In this document: piece after piece, positions 34,811 through 43,677 of the stretch
Layout of the letters: the number at the start of each line of letters is the position of its first letter
How positions within the stretch are numbered: the first letter of the stretch is position 1
From: CADEED01 sp035995425
GTDB taxonomy: Bacteria > Pseudomonadota > Gammaproteobacteria > Steroidobacterales > Steroidobacteraceae
DNA: 64,000 bases
Reading direction: 5' to 3'
Assembly (NCBI GenBank): GCA_035995425.1
Contig: DASYKM010000201.1
Coordinates: 24,719-88,718, forward strand
Made by a program: the position numbers and the translations under genes
Notes under the pieces: model-generated
Seen by the model: the letters and a program-made list of their open reading frames with translations, nothing else
What the model was told of the DNA's origin: nothing
Database searches by the model: none

Positions 34811-36162
34811 GACGCGTCTTCGCGCGCGGAAGCGGCAGCCGAAATGAGCGTGAACTCCACGCCCGGTGTGCCGACGCGCACGCGGTCGCCGGGCCGCACC
34901 GGAGCCCGCTCGCGTACGCGCGCACCGTTGATCCATGTGCCGAAACGGCTGTGGTCGACCAGCACCGTGCGATCGCCCTCACGGCGCAACGAGCAATGGC
35001 GGCGCGATACGCCGGCCGCGGCGCGCGGCAACGCGATGTGCGGCGCGTTGGAGATTTCCTCGGTGCCGATCATCAGCCCCACTTCGGGGAACCGCATGGA
35101 ATCTCCGCCGAACAGGATGTGCGTGACCGGCAGCGCGCGCGCGGCCGATGTGCTCACGGAAGCAACGTATTCGATGCTGGCCGCGAGGCTGTGCTCCGTC
35201 ACGCGCTCGACGTGGCGACGCAGGCGCGGCGACTCGCTGACCGTGGTCTGCAGCGAAGCTGCGACCGCGGCGATGCCGGCCGGCGCGATGACCAGGCCGT
35301 CCTGCTCGAGCTCGAGCAACCGCGGCAAAAATCCGGGCCAGCGGCGCGATTCGGCCGGCAACACCAGGGCCGCGCTCTGCCCGGCAATTCTCGCGACGCG
35401 CGTCAGACGCGCGAGCTCGCGATAAAAGGTTTGCGCCGCATCGCCGAACATCTGCGCATCGACACCGACGGCGAACCGCGCGCCATCGGCCTCGACCACC
35501 GCTTCGACCTTGCCTTCGGTGGCGGCGCGCGCGGCGAGCAATGGCAGGTCCGCGAACAGACGCTGTTCGACTTCGAGGCTCAGCAGCGGATCGAAGCGCG
35601 TGTTCTTGACCATGACCGCCGCCACCGCGATCAGCCACAGATCGTAGACGTCGAGCAGGTTGGCGCGCTCGCTCACGAACGCTTCTTCGAAGCTGCATTC
35701 GGCGCCGCCGGCGACGCGCGTGGCGGTGGCGGAGCGCCAGCCGGCGTCGAGCACCACGTAGTGACTGCGGTCGACGACCGCGGCGGCGGTGAGCGTCGCC
35801 GAGTCGATGAAGTCACGCGCGTCGACGCCCGCGGCACTCAGGGCGCCGCGCAAGGCTGTCAACGCGGCCGCGTCGAGATCGGCGGGCACCGCGATCACCG
35901 CTTCGATGCGCTCGGCGATGCCGAGCGCGCGCAGGTGCGCGTGCATCTCCAGCGCCACGTTGCGCGCCGCGGATTCATTGCTTCCGAGCTCGCGCCAGTG
36001 TCCGAGCGACACCTCGTCGGGCCGGCCGCGCGCGGCGGCCAGCGCGGCGCGACCGAAGCGCGCCTCGCGCGCCGTGGTCTCGACCGCCAGCGGCTCGGTG
36101 GCGAGGAGCTCGCCATCGCGTGCGATGGACAAGGTGTGGTGGTCGAAATGGATGCCGTACAT
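34807..36162 (-). CDS. Actin/Hsp70-like protein fused to a C-terminal FHA domain
   Basis: A 451-residue protein. Residues 1-340 look like a degenerate actin/Hsp70 fold: MYGIHFDHHTLSIARDGELL, VIAVPADLDAAALTALRGAL, ARDFIDSATLTAAAV and YVVLDAGWRSA. The phosphate loops are not canonical, so ATP binding is uncertain. Residues about 355-441 are an FHA domain with SRRHCSLRR, HSRFGTWING and PVRPGDRVRVG, the pThr-peptide binding pattern. With a Ser/Thr kinase three genes upstream, it is a natural reader of its phosphorylation. Its stop overlaps the start of VWA gene 2. Confidence 0.8.
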   Translation of the reverse strand: MYGIHFDHHTLSIARDGELLATEPLAVETTAREARFGRAALAAARGRPDEVSLGHWRELGSNESAARNVALEMHAHLRALGIAERIEAVIAVPADLDAAALTALRGALSAAGVDARDFIDSATLTAAAVVDRSHYVVLDAGWRSATATRVAGGAECSFEEAFVSERANLLDVYDLWLIAVAAVMVKNTRFDPLLSLEVEQRLFADLPLLAARAATEGKVEAVVEADGARFAVGVDAQMFGDAAQTFYRELARLTRVARIAGQSAALVLPAESRRWPGFLPRLLELEQDGLVIAPAGIAAVAASLQTTVSESPRLRRHVERVTEHSLAASIEYVASVSTSAARALPVTHILFGGDSMRFPEVGLMIGTEEISNAPHIALPRAAAGVSRRHCSLRREGDRTVLVDHSRFGTWINGARVRERAPVRPGDRVRVGTPGVEFTLISAAASAREDAS

Positions 36163-36177
36163 GTTTGTCAGTCAGCG

Positions 36178-36627
36178 TCAGGTGTTCGTCGGGAAACTGA
36201 CATTGGAGTCGGCGCTGTATTGCAGGTCGGGCGGCAGGTCCTCGGGCGCGATGCCTTCGTACGGATCCTTGTCGTCCTTGTCGTCGTCGGCCGCCTGGCC
36301 GTCGGCCACTACTGGTTTGGAACCGTCCGGCTTGGCGCCATCCGGTTTCGAAGCCTCGGGTTTCGAAGCGTCGGGTTGCGGCGCATCCGGCACGCTCGTG
36401 CCACCGCGCGATGGCGCGTCGGGAATGTCGGCGGGCTTCGGGCGGTCACCGCCTTCGGACCCCGACGGCTTGCCGGTGTCATCCGGCGGCGTGGGGACGG
36501 TGGTCGACGGTTTGTCGCTCGGCGGCGGACCAATGTGCAGCGGTGAATTGAGGAAGGCCGAAGTCGCGGCGATGGCGGCCACGCCGGCGACTCCAATCGC
36601 GACCACCGCACCGAAGATTTGACGCAT
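36178..36627 (-). CDS. Small membrane protein with acidic/proline-rich tail
   Basis: A 149-residue protein. One hydrophobic segment starts it (GAVVAIGVAGVAAIAATSAF); the rest is disordered: Pro, Ser, Asp and Lys, with DASKPEASKPDGAKPDGSKP repeats, then an acidic stretch (ADDDKDDKDPYEGIAPEDLP). No domain was recognised. It lies between the FGE-like and FHA genes in the same run (9 and 15 bp gaps), so it is probably a linker or kinase substrate of the system; that role is inference. Confidence 0.65.
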   Translation of the reverse strand: MRQIFGAVVAIGVAGVAAIAATSAFLNSPLHIGPPPSDKPSTTVPTPPDDTGKPSGSEGGDRPKPADIPDAPSRGGTSVPDAPQPDASKPEASKPDGAKPDGSKPVVADGQAADDDKDDKDPYEGIAPEDLPPDLQYSADSNVSFPTNT

Positions 36628-36636
36628 GGTGTTCTC

Positions 36637-39078
36637 CTATTCCGTGGCGACGTAGCGCGCCACGCGGAAGCCGATGACGTCGCTGGGCTCGATGGCGCCC
36701 TCGCGCCACGGGAAGCGCAGCTCGACGGTGGTCGACGTGCGCCAGTTGGAACCGCGAATGGCGTGGCTCTTGCCGTCCGGGGGCCCGATCGGATCCGTCA
36801 CCGCGGTCGATGGCACGAACGACAGGTAACGATCATTGGCCCACTCGGACACATTGCCGGCGAGATCGTAGAAACCGAGCGGACTCGGCGGGAACAACGC
36901 CGGCGCCGAAGCCGCCGGGAATTCATCCCTGTGGCCTTCGAGGGCCACGCCTAACAACTCCAGCGCTTCGCCGCCGCCGATGTTGGCGGTGCCGGAGACC
37001 AGCGGCAGGTCCGCGCCCCACGGATACTTCAGCGGTTTGCCGGTGCTGACGGCCCGCGCCACGTATTCCCACTCGGCCTCGGTGGGCAGCCGGAAGCCGT
37101 TGCTGATCGGCGAGCTGAGCACGAAGCCGCCGCCTTCACGCGGCTGGTAAGCGGGCGGCAGGCCTTCCTGCGCCGACAGCCAGTTGCAGAACTCGGCGGC
37201 CTCTTCCCAGGTCACGCGCGACACCGGCTGCTTGTCGAGATCGAGCGAGTACTGGCCGGCGGATCCGGAATTGTGAGTCGCGCGGAACTGGCGGAACTGC
37301 CCGTTCGTGATCTCGCGTTCACCCAGGTAGAACGGCCGCAGCAGAGTCACCTTGTGCGCGCCTTCGTTCGGCCGCCGCCCCTGCTCGCGGCGATCGGTGC
37401 CCGCCTGGAACGTGCCGCCGGCGACGATGAGTAGTTTGATGCCGGACTTGGTGGTGATCTTCTGCGGTGAATTGCCGGCCACGTCTTTCGGATTCACCAG
37501 CTTGAAGTCGATGGTGCGCGCGATGCCGGGCGCGAGCGCCAGGTCGGTGACGAACGGGTTGTAGCCTTCCTTGCGCACTTCGACGTGATGCCGGCTGGCC
37601 GGCAACGACAGCGAGGCGGGCGCCTTGCCGCGCGAATCCCCGTTCACGAACACTTCCGCATCCGCAGGCTCACCCTGGATGCGCACCTCGACCAGCAGCG
37701 CCGCAAGGCGCGCATCGAGCGAGGATTCTTTGCCGGCCTCGGCGAATATCTCGCGGGTCCACGGCGCATAGCCCGCGCGAGTGACCGTGACCGCGTGCGA
37801 AACGCCCGGCGACAGGTCGATGGTCACCGGCGTGATGCCGCGGAAACTGCCGCCCGTGGTCACCTGCGCGCCCGACGGCGCGGAACGCACGGTGATGCGC
37901 GCGTCGGCCGCGCCGAGCTCGATGGGGCCGATGGTTTGCGGCGCACCCGCGTTCACCACCACGCTCGAAGTCCACAGGCGAAGGCCGGGCGATGACACCT
38001 GCACGCGGCGAATGCCCGCATCCATTTCGATTTTCGCCGGCGTCGTGCCCGCCACTTTGCCGTCGACCTCGATCTGCGCGCCTGCCGGCACGGAGCTGAC
38101 GGTGACGACGCCGAAGGATGGCTTGAGCGCCACCTTGAGTTTCTGTTTCTCGCCACCGCCGGCGATCGTCAGGCGTTCGACGTGGTCGAGATATCGCGGC
38201 GCCTTGAACGTGAGGGTGCGCTCGCCGGCCGGCACTTCGACCGTGCCCGGTACGCGGCCGAGGCGCGCGCCGTCGGCGGATATCTCGGCGGCCACGCCAC
38301 CGGTGTCCACGTCGAGCTTGCCGGGTAGTTTGATGAGGTGGATGAGCGCGTGCGCCTGCACCGGCCCGCCAACCTTCACCGTGATCTCGGCGGGTATGTA
38401 ACCCTGGCGCTGCGCGCGCAGGTGATGCTCACCGGGGAACACGAATACGCTCGCGGCCGACTGCCATGAGAACGTGCCCACGGATTTGACGCTGGCGTCA
38501 CCGGGCTTGAGGTCGAGCGCAATGGGCTCGAGCAGCGCGAACAGGCCGAGCACCAGCAGCAGCAGCGACGCCATCGCCCAGGCGGCGTAGTTCCATTGGC
38601 TGCGCGCGATCATGCGCGCGCGCGGCGCGACGAAGCCTTCGATGCTCGGCAGCTCGCCCAGATCGATGGTGAGGTCTTCCGCCGGCGGAGCGAGCATGCG
38701 GACGCTGTCGCCCACCGGCGGCAAGGTGTCGTTGCCCACCATGTCGAAGCGACGCAACGCGAGCGTCGCGGCAGTGGCTTCTTCCACCAGCAACTGCGCG
38801 CCGGCAGCCGTGATGACATCGCCCGCGCTGATCATGCGTGCGCCGCCCACCGGCACACCATTCACGCTGACGCGATTTTCCGCGGTCGCGTCGAACATCC
38901 AGCGTCCGCCGACCGCGCGCAGGCTCGCGGGCGGCTGTCCGACCGGAGGCGCCGCGTCGTCATGGTCGGAACGCATGAGGCCCGAGGTGGAATCGAACAC
39001 CACGCGCGCGCCATAGCGCACTTCGTCCTGCGCGCTGCGCAGCACGATCGAGGCGTCGAGAGAGCGTGAGGGTTCCAT
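36637..39078 (-). CDS. FHA-like / membrane helix / PEGA repeats / FGE-like protein
   Basis: An 813-residue protein. A cytoplasmic N-terminus with an FHA-like fold (VSVNGVPVGGARMISAGDVI, about 70-100) is followed by one helix (164-185, AAWAMASLLLLVLGLFALLE). Then come four or five PEGA-type beta repeats (about 225-520: SVPAGAQIEVDGKVAGTTPA, SAPSGAQVTTGGSFRGITP and EPADAEVFVNGDSRGKAPAS) and a SUMF1/FGE-like domain (about 530-813: NGFRLPTEAEWEYVARA, LAGNVSEWANDRY and IRGSNWRTS). Only one cysteine lies in that last domain, so formylglycine synthesis is unlikely. ATG 39078 follows the kinase stop by 2 bp. Confidence 0.83.
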   Translation of the reverse strand: MEPSRSLDASIVLRSAQDEVRYGARVVFDSTSGLMRSDHDDAAPPVGQPPASLRAVGGRWMFDATAENRVSVNGVPVGGARMISAGDVITAAGAQLLVEEATAATLALRRFDMVGNDTLPPVGDSVRMLAPPAEDLTIDLGELPSIEGFVAPRARMIARSQWNYAAWAMASLLLLVLGLFALLEPIALDLKPGDASVKSVGTFSWQSAASVFVFPGEHHLRAQRQGYIPAEITVKVGGPVQAHALIHLIKLPGKLDVDTGGVAAEISADGARLGRVPGTVEVPAGERTLTFKAPRYLDHVERLTIAGGGEKQKLKVALKPSFGVVTVSSVPAGAQIEVDGKVAGTTPAKIEMDAGIRRVQVSSPGLRLWTSSVVVNAGAPQTIGPIELGAADARITVRSAPSGAQVTTGGSFRGITPVTIDLSPGVSHAVTVTRAGYAPWTREIFAEAGKESSLDARLAALLVEVRIQGEPADAEVFVNGDSRGKAPASLSLPASRHHVEVRKEGYNPFVTDLALAPGIARTIDFKLVNPKDVAGNSPQKITTKSGIKLLIVAGGTFQAGTDRREQGRRPNEGAHKVTLLRPFYLGEREITNGQFRQFRATHNSGSAGQYSLDLDKQPVSRVTWEEAAEFCNWLSAQEGLPPAYQPREGGGFVLSSPISNGFRLPTEAEWEYVARAVSTGKPLKYPWGADLPLVSGTANIGGGEALELLGVALEGHRDEFPAASAPALFPPSPLGFYDLAGNVSEWANDRYLSFVPSTAVTDPIGPPDGKSHAIRGSNWRTSTTVELRFPWREGAIEPSDVIGFRVARYVATE

Positions 39079-39080
39079 TT

Positions 39081-41468
39081 CTAGATCGGCTCGAGACAAC
39101 GGATCACTATGGTCTGTGCACCCTGACCCGGCGCGACGGTGATCTCGCGCCGCACGTCGCGAAAGCCGCTGCGCTTTCCAGTCACGGTGTACTTGCCGGG
39201 CTTCAAGGTGACCTCACGTCGGTCGAAAGCTCCAAAAAATCCCACGCGCTGGATGGCAACCTCGGTGGCGTTGTCGGACTCCAGCGCCAGCATCACCGGC
39301 TGATTGAACGTCGGGAGCAGAAGCTCCAGGCGCGATACCTGCGAGCGAATCACCGGACCCTGGCTCGGCAATGCACGGGCCCGCGCCAGCAGCCGCTCCG
39401 CCTCGACCCGCACTTCGTCCGCGGCGAGTCGTTCCGGCCTCTCTATAAGTGTCTGTAAACGGTTGCCGAGTTCCGCACGCGGCGCAACTGCCGCGCGGCC
39501 GTCCTGCGCGAATTTCAGCGAAGGGTCACGAGAAAGAGCCTCGTCGTACACGGCCAGGGCTTCGGTCCACCGCTCCTGGCTCGCCAGCTGCGACGCCTTG
39601 TCGGCGAGCTCCGCGGTGCTGCGGCCGTTGCCAGCATCAGCGACGCGTTGCAGCGCGGCGCCGACTTCGCTGCTGTCGGGCCGGAGCCGGTGCGCGCGCT
39701 CCAGGTGTGTATTCGCCTCGGCCAGGCGCCCGGCGTTGAGCGCCGCAAGGCCGGCGCCCATCTCGGCGTTGAAGTCGTTCTCGGCCGCCGATCGCTTGAC
39801 CCGGGCCAGCCCGTCGATGGCCGCGATGTTGCCCGGATTGCGTTTCAGCACGTCGGCGAACAAACCCTGCGCCTTGGGCAAATCCTTGGCGGCTTCGGCG
39901 TTCTCGGCGTCGGCGAGAGTCGGTACGACTCCGCTCGCCGCGGCAACCTTGCCGAGCCCCTCCGTGGCTTCCGTGTTTTGCGGGTCGATCTTGAGCGCCG
40001 TGTCGAATGCCTGGCGCGAGTTTTCGAACTCGCCGGCGGCGAGCGCACGTTTGCCTTCGGACAACTGCGCGGTCAGCGCTTCGGGAATTTTGGCCTCGAT
40101 GGCGTCCAGTGACTTCTCGAGATCCGCGAGCGGTGTCGGCGCGCCGTCGAATTTCCTGCGCTCCAGCATGCCGCCGATGTCATCGAGCGCCTTGCGGGCG
40201 GCCGCGAATTCCGCGCCGCCCCATTGCGCGGCGGCGCGTGAATCGAGATCGAGCACCCGCTTGCTGAGTTCACTGTGCTTGGTGGTGAGCTCCTCGGCAC
40301 GTTTCGCCGCAACCTGCTCCGCTTCGGTCGGGCCGCTCGGAAGCTGCAGCTGCGTGACGTCCACTTTCTGCTCGCGGGCGAGCTTCGGCAGCAACAACGC
40401 GACACCGCCGGCGACGACCACCAATACCGCAAAGATTGTCCAGCCACGCCGCCGATTGCGCGAACGCTGCTCGCGCAGGACCTGCGCACGCAGCTCGTCG
40501 ACCTGCGGCAGCATGCCGGGATCGATTTCTTCGAGCTCGCGCACCGTGCTCAGCGGCGGCAGTTCCGGCTCTTCGGCCATGATGGCGGGAGTGAGGTTGT
40601 CGGCGGCAGCTCCGAGGATGGCGGCTTCGTTGTCCGCGGCGACCGTGGTGGCCGCGCCCTCGAGACCCAGGGTGTCCTGCAAAACCGCGTTCATTTCGTC
40701 GGCGACGTGTCGCATGGACGGCGGACGCTCGCGCCCCTGCTTGGCTAACAACCACGACACCAGCAGCTCGAGGCGCGGCGGTATCGGCTTCACCGGCTTG
40801 AGGCGCGGTACCGGCTCGGTCGCGATCTTCTTCGCATCGAAGGCCGGATAGAAAGGCGGATACCCGGACAGCAGCTCATAGGCGAGCGCACCGAGGCCAT
40901 AAATGTCGTCGGTGGGGCGAGCCGGCTCACCGGCGAGCTGCTGCGGGCTGGCGGAGAACGGCGAGCCCGGCGGGCCGCTGGAATTGTCGCCTTCGGAAGC
41001 GCCCGCGCCGAAGTCTGCGAGCAGTGGCCGGCCGGCGCCATCGAGCAGGATGTTCGAGGGCTTGAGATCGCGATGCACGATGCGGCGCGAATGCGCGTGC
41101 TCGAGCGCCGCCGCGATGTCGATGAGCAACGGCAGGATCTTGGTGTACGGCGCGCCGCGCATCTGGCGAAGATCGCCGCCCGAGGCGAACACCATGGGCA
41201 GCACTGTGGCCTCCGGCGTGCGCACCGGTTCGTACACGCGCAACACGCCAGGATGATTGAGGCGGGCGGTGAGCGTGAACTCGCGCTGGAACACTTCCCA
41301 GGCGGCCTCGGAATTCAGGAACTGCGAATAGAGGATCTTCAGCGCGACTTCGGTGTCGCGCAATTCGTCACGGGCACGCCACACCTCGCCGTACCCGCCG
41401 GCGCCAAGTTTTTCGATGAGCACGAAGCGGCCGCACAGCTTGGTGCCGGCCTGGTTCTGGTTTGTCAC
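39081..41468 (-). CDS. Membrane Ser/Thr protein kinase with TPR and PEGA-like tail
   Basis: A 795-residue protein. The kinase domain (about 14-270) is complete: LGAGGYGEVWRA, VALKIL (Lys44), HRDLKPSNIL (Asp134) and DFGAG (Asp152). A single helix at 343-361 (TIFAVLVVVAGGVALLLPK) places residues 370-795 in the periplasm: TPR-like helices (AANDLP-type repeats, for example AALNAGRLAEANTHLERAHR) and a C-terminal PEGA-like domain (REVTLKPGKYTVTGKRSGFR). It can sense envelope state and phosphorylate Thr in the cytoplasm. The likely reader and partner genes lie immediately downstream. Confidence 0.9.
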   Translation of the reverse strand: MTNQNQAGTKLCGRFVLIEKLGAGGYGEVWRARDELRDTEVALKILYSQFLNSEAAWEVFQREFTLTARLNHPGVLRVYEPVRTPEATVLPMVFASGGDLRQMRGAPYTKILPLLIDIAAALEHAHSRRIVHRDLKPSNILLDGAGRPLLADFGAGASEGDNSSGPPGSPFSASPQQLAGEPARPTDDIYGLGALAYELLSGYPPFYPAFDAKKIATEPVPRLKPVKPIPPRLELLVSWLLAKQGRERPPSMRHVADEMNAVLQDTLGLEGAATTVAADNEAAILGAAADNLTPAIMAEEPELPPLSTVRELEEIDPGMLPQVDELRAQVLREQRSRNRRRGWTIFAVLVVVAGGVALLLPKLAREQKVDVTQLQLPSGPTEAEQVAAKRAEELTTKHSELSKRVLDLDSRAAAQWGGAEFAAARKALDDIGGMLERRKFDGAPTPLADLEKSLDAIEAKIPEALTAQLSEGKRALAAGEFENSRQAFDTALKIDPQNTEATEGLGKVAAASGVVPTLADAENAEAAKDLPKAQGLFADVLKRNPGNIAAIDGLARVKRSAAENDFNAEMGAGLAALNAGRLAEANTHLERAHRLRPDSSEVGAALQRVADAGNGRSTAELADKASQLASQERWTEALAVYDEALSRDPSLKFAQDGRAAVAPRAELGNRLQTLIERPERLAADEVRVEAERLLARARALPSQGPVIRSQVSRLELLLPTFNQPVMLALESDNATEVAIQRVGFFGAFDRREVTLKPGKYTVTGKRSGFRDVRREITVAPGQGAQTIVIRCLEPI

Positions 41469-41511
41469 GGAATCGTGTTGGGGCGTCTAGCTAGTTCGAC
41501 TGGAGGACGGC

Positions 41512-42786
41512 TCAACGCTGGGTGGTTGCCGTGGTGGTGGTGACAGCGGGAGCCGGCGCAGGCGGGGGAGCCGCGGCGGCGGCGCCCGACTCCTCGAGAT
41601 AGAGTTGTTTGAGCATCTTGCGCCATTCCCGATATTGGTCTTCGGCCGTGCCGGTGAGGCGCAGCGTGTGACCCTCGACTTCCACGACCTGCGGCGCAAC
41701 CTCCGACTGGAAGCTCTGCGTGAGCTCCTTCAGCGCGTCGGCATGGGTGCGCGCATCCGCGTATTTCTTGATGCCCGAGAGCACAGCGGCAATACCGCCC
41801 ATGGTGCCAGCCGTGCGCATCGCATTGTTGATGCGGCACGCGTCATAGGTGCTGCAGGAATTCGGCGCGAATATGCTGGCGAGCAGTGCCGCGGCGCCGA
41901 GCACGGTGCGGGTCCGCGCGCTCGAGCGCGCGCGCATTTCCTTCTCCAGTTCGGAGAAGCTCGTCTGGCGCCAGCTGTCGTAGGAGTCGTCCATCGACTC
42001 GGCGAAGCTCGCGTAATAGTCGTTCACGGTGTCGACGACCGCGGTGTCGCGTTCGCGGATTCTCTCGATGCGGCTCAGCGTGGGATCGGAATCTGCCGGC
42101 AGGCGCGCCACTTGCGTGATGCCGTTCTTGTCGACCGCCGTCATGCCATGCATGGCGTCGGGCGCGAGGTCTTCGGCGAACTTGAGGTTGGCTACCTTGC
42201 GGATGTTCTCGCGATCGAGCGCGGTGAGCTTGTCGCGCGCGATCACCAGGTCGTTGGCGATTTCCGAGTACACGTTCTGGAAAGGATCGCGCGCCTTGAG
42301 CGCGGCGTTGGTCTTGTACGCGCCGAGGTCGACCAGGCTGCTGTAGCGCTTGTCCTTGATCCACACGCGGCCGGCGGCGTCGCTGGCCGAGATGTCGACG
42401 GCGAGGAAGCCGCCGTTCGAATCGATCAACTGGCCGGTGACGATGACGTCGACGAAATCGGCGGTGTTCGGAATGACGCGCACCGCGCCCCACTGCGCGG
42501 TTTCTTCGAGCGTCGAGCGCAGCAGCGTCGGGATGTAGCGCGCCTCGGCCCGGCGCAGATCGGGATAAATGCGCTTCTTGGCGAGTGCTTCCACGTCGCC
42601 TTCGAGGTTCTTGGGAATGCCCGCGTCGAATACGCGGATGCCGACGTCGAGCAGCTCCGCCTGCGGAATGTGCACCGTGGCCTGCCTGGCCTCGATTTTT
42701 GGAATCGGCTTCGTCTCGGCGGTCATGCACGCGGTGAGCGACAGTGGAATCGCTATCGCGGCCAGGCCAAGTAGTTTGAGTTTCAT
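41512..42786 (-). CDS. Lipoprotein of kinase cluster
   Basis: A 424-residue lipoprotein (signal GLAAIAIPLSLTAC). The N-terminal half (FVDVIVTGQLIDSNGGFLAV and DAAGRVWIKDKRYSSL) resembles small lipoproteins that bind envelope partners; the middle is helical with ERDTAVVDTVNDYYASF and SFSELEKEMRARSSA. A short hydrophobic segment (VLGAAALLASIFA) may contact the membrane. No known family was recognised. It is 43 bp upstream of the kinase gene in the same run. The tail is Ala/Pro/Thr-rich. Confidence 0.72.
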   Translation of the reverse strand: MKLKLLGLAAIAIPLSLTACMTAETKPIPKIEARQATVHIPQAELLDVGIRVFDAGIPKNLEGDVEALAKKRIYPDLRRAEARYIPTLLRSTLEETAQWGAVRVIPNTADFVDVIVTGQLIDSNGGFLAVDISASDAAGRVWIKDKRYSSLVDLGAYKTNAALKARDPFQNVYSEIANDLVIARDKLTALDRENIRKVANLKFAEDLAPDAMHGMTAVDKNGITQVARLPADSDPTLSRIERIRERDTAVVDTVNDYYASFAESMDDSYDSWRQTSFSELEKEMRARSSARTRTVLGAAALLASIFAPNSCSTYDACRINNAMRTAGTMGGIAAVLSGIKKYADARTHADALKELTQSFQSEVAPQVVEVEGHTLRLTGTAEDQYREWRKMLKQLYLEESGAAAAAPPPAPAPAVTTTTATTQR

Positions 42787-42804
42787 GACATCACCTCGAT
42801 CGAA

Positions 42805-43659
42805 TCACGACGCCGATTTCTTGTACTCGTTGTATTCCTTCCAGAGCCGCTCCTTGAGCTCCGGATCCGTTTCCTCTTCGGCGGCCTTGCGCAGACGCTT
42901 GGCGACGATGTCGTCATCGCTGGTGTTCACCGTGCGCTGATGACCGGCACCGCTGCCGCCCGAGCCTTTGCCGCTGTTGTCCGCGGCATCGGGATTGCCG
43001 TCGTTGTTAGCGCCCTTCGGCGCGCTGCCCGCCGACTTGAGGTCGCCGGAGCGCGCCTGACCGCCGCCCTCCGCGCCTTCGCCCCCGCCGCTGCCGTCAG
43101 TCGAACCGGATTCGCCGGTGCCTTCGCCCTCGGCGCTGCCGCGCGCATCGCGCTCCTTGGCGACGCGCTCCTGTTCTTTCTTCAGTGTCTTGTCGAAATC
43201 GCCGAGCGAATCGTCGAGGGTTTTTTCGCCCGCCTGGCGCTTTTCCTCGGAAGTCTGCGCGTCACCGCCAGGACCTTCCGGAGAGGCGCTGCCGCCCTTG
43301 CCGTCTTTCGAGGATTTCGAACTCGACTCGCCCTCGCCGCTTGAACCGCTGCCTTCACCGGATTCACCCGGCAGGCTGGGCTTGGACGAAGGCATGGAAG
43401 GAGAATCTCCAGGCATGCCTGGCAGGCCGGTGCTGCCGCCCGGCATCCCGGGCATTCCGGGCATGCCGCCGGGCATGCCGCCTGGCATGCCACCACTATC
43501 GCCGCCCGGCATACCTCCGGGCATGCCACCCGGCATGCCTCCGGGCATTCCACCGCCCGATGGGCTGGGCATTCCGGGCGACCCGCCGCCGCCGGTGGAC
43601 GCGCAACCCGCGAGGATCGCTGCCGCAACAGCGAGGGAAATCAGAGTTGGAGTGCGCAT
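42805..43659 (-). CDS. GMPGG-repeat lipoprotein with conserved-looking helical end
   Basis: A 284-residue lipoprotein (signal SLAVAAAILAGC). Residues about 35-78 are Gly-Met-Pro-Gly repeats (GMPGGMPGGMPGGMPGG), followed by 120 residues of charged and Gly/Ser-rich disorder. The last 33 residues form a likely amphipathic helix with VAKRLRKAAEEETDPELKER then LWKEYNEYKK, which looks like the conserved functional part. It may span the periplasm as a flexible tether. It is co-directional with its neighbours at 18-bp gaps on both sides. Confidence 0.72.
   Translation of the reverse strand: MRTPTLISLAVAAAILAGCASTGGGGSPGMPSPSGGGMPGGMPGGMPGGMPGGDSGGMPGGMPGGMPGMPGMPGGSTGLPGMPGDSPSMPSSKPSLPGESGEGSGSSGEGESSSKSSKDGKGGSASPEGPGGDAQTSEEKRQAGEKTLDDSLGDFDKTLKKEQERVAKERDARGSAEGEGTGESGSTDGSGGGEGAEGGGQARSGDLKSAGSAPKGANNDGNPDAADNSGKGSGGSGAGHQRTVNTSDDDIVAKRLRKAAEEETDPELKERLWKEYNEYKKSAS
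43428..43557. repeat. GMPGG-encoding tandem repeat
   Basis: Degenerate 12- to 15-bp units reading GGCATGCCGCC on the plus strand encode Gly-Met-Pro-Gly in the minus-strand lipoprotein. The best array is 43470-43557. Copy number is likely to vary between related strains. Confidence 0.7.
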
Positions 43660-43677
43660 GCGAATCTCCTGCGGTAA

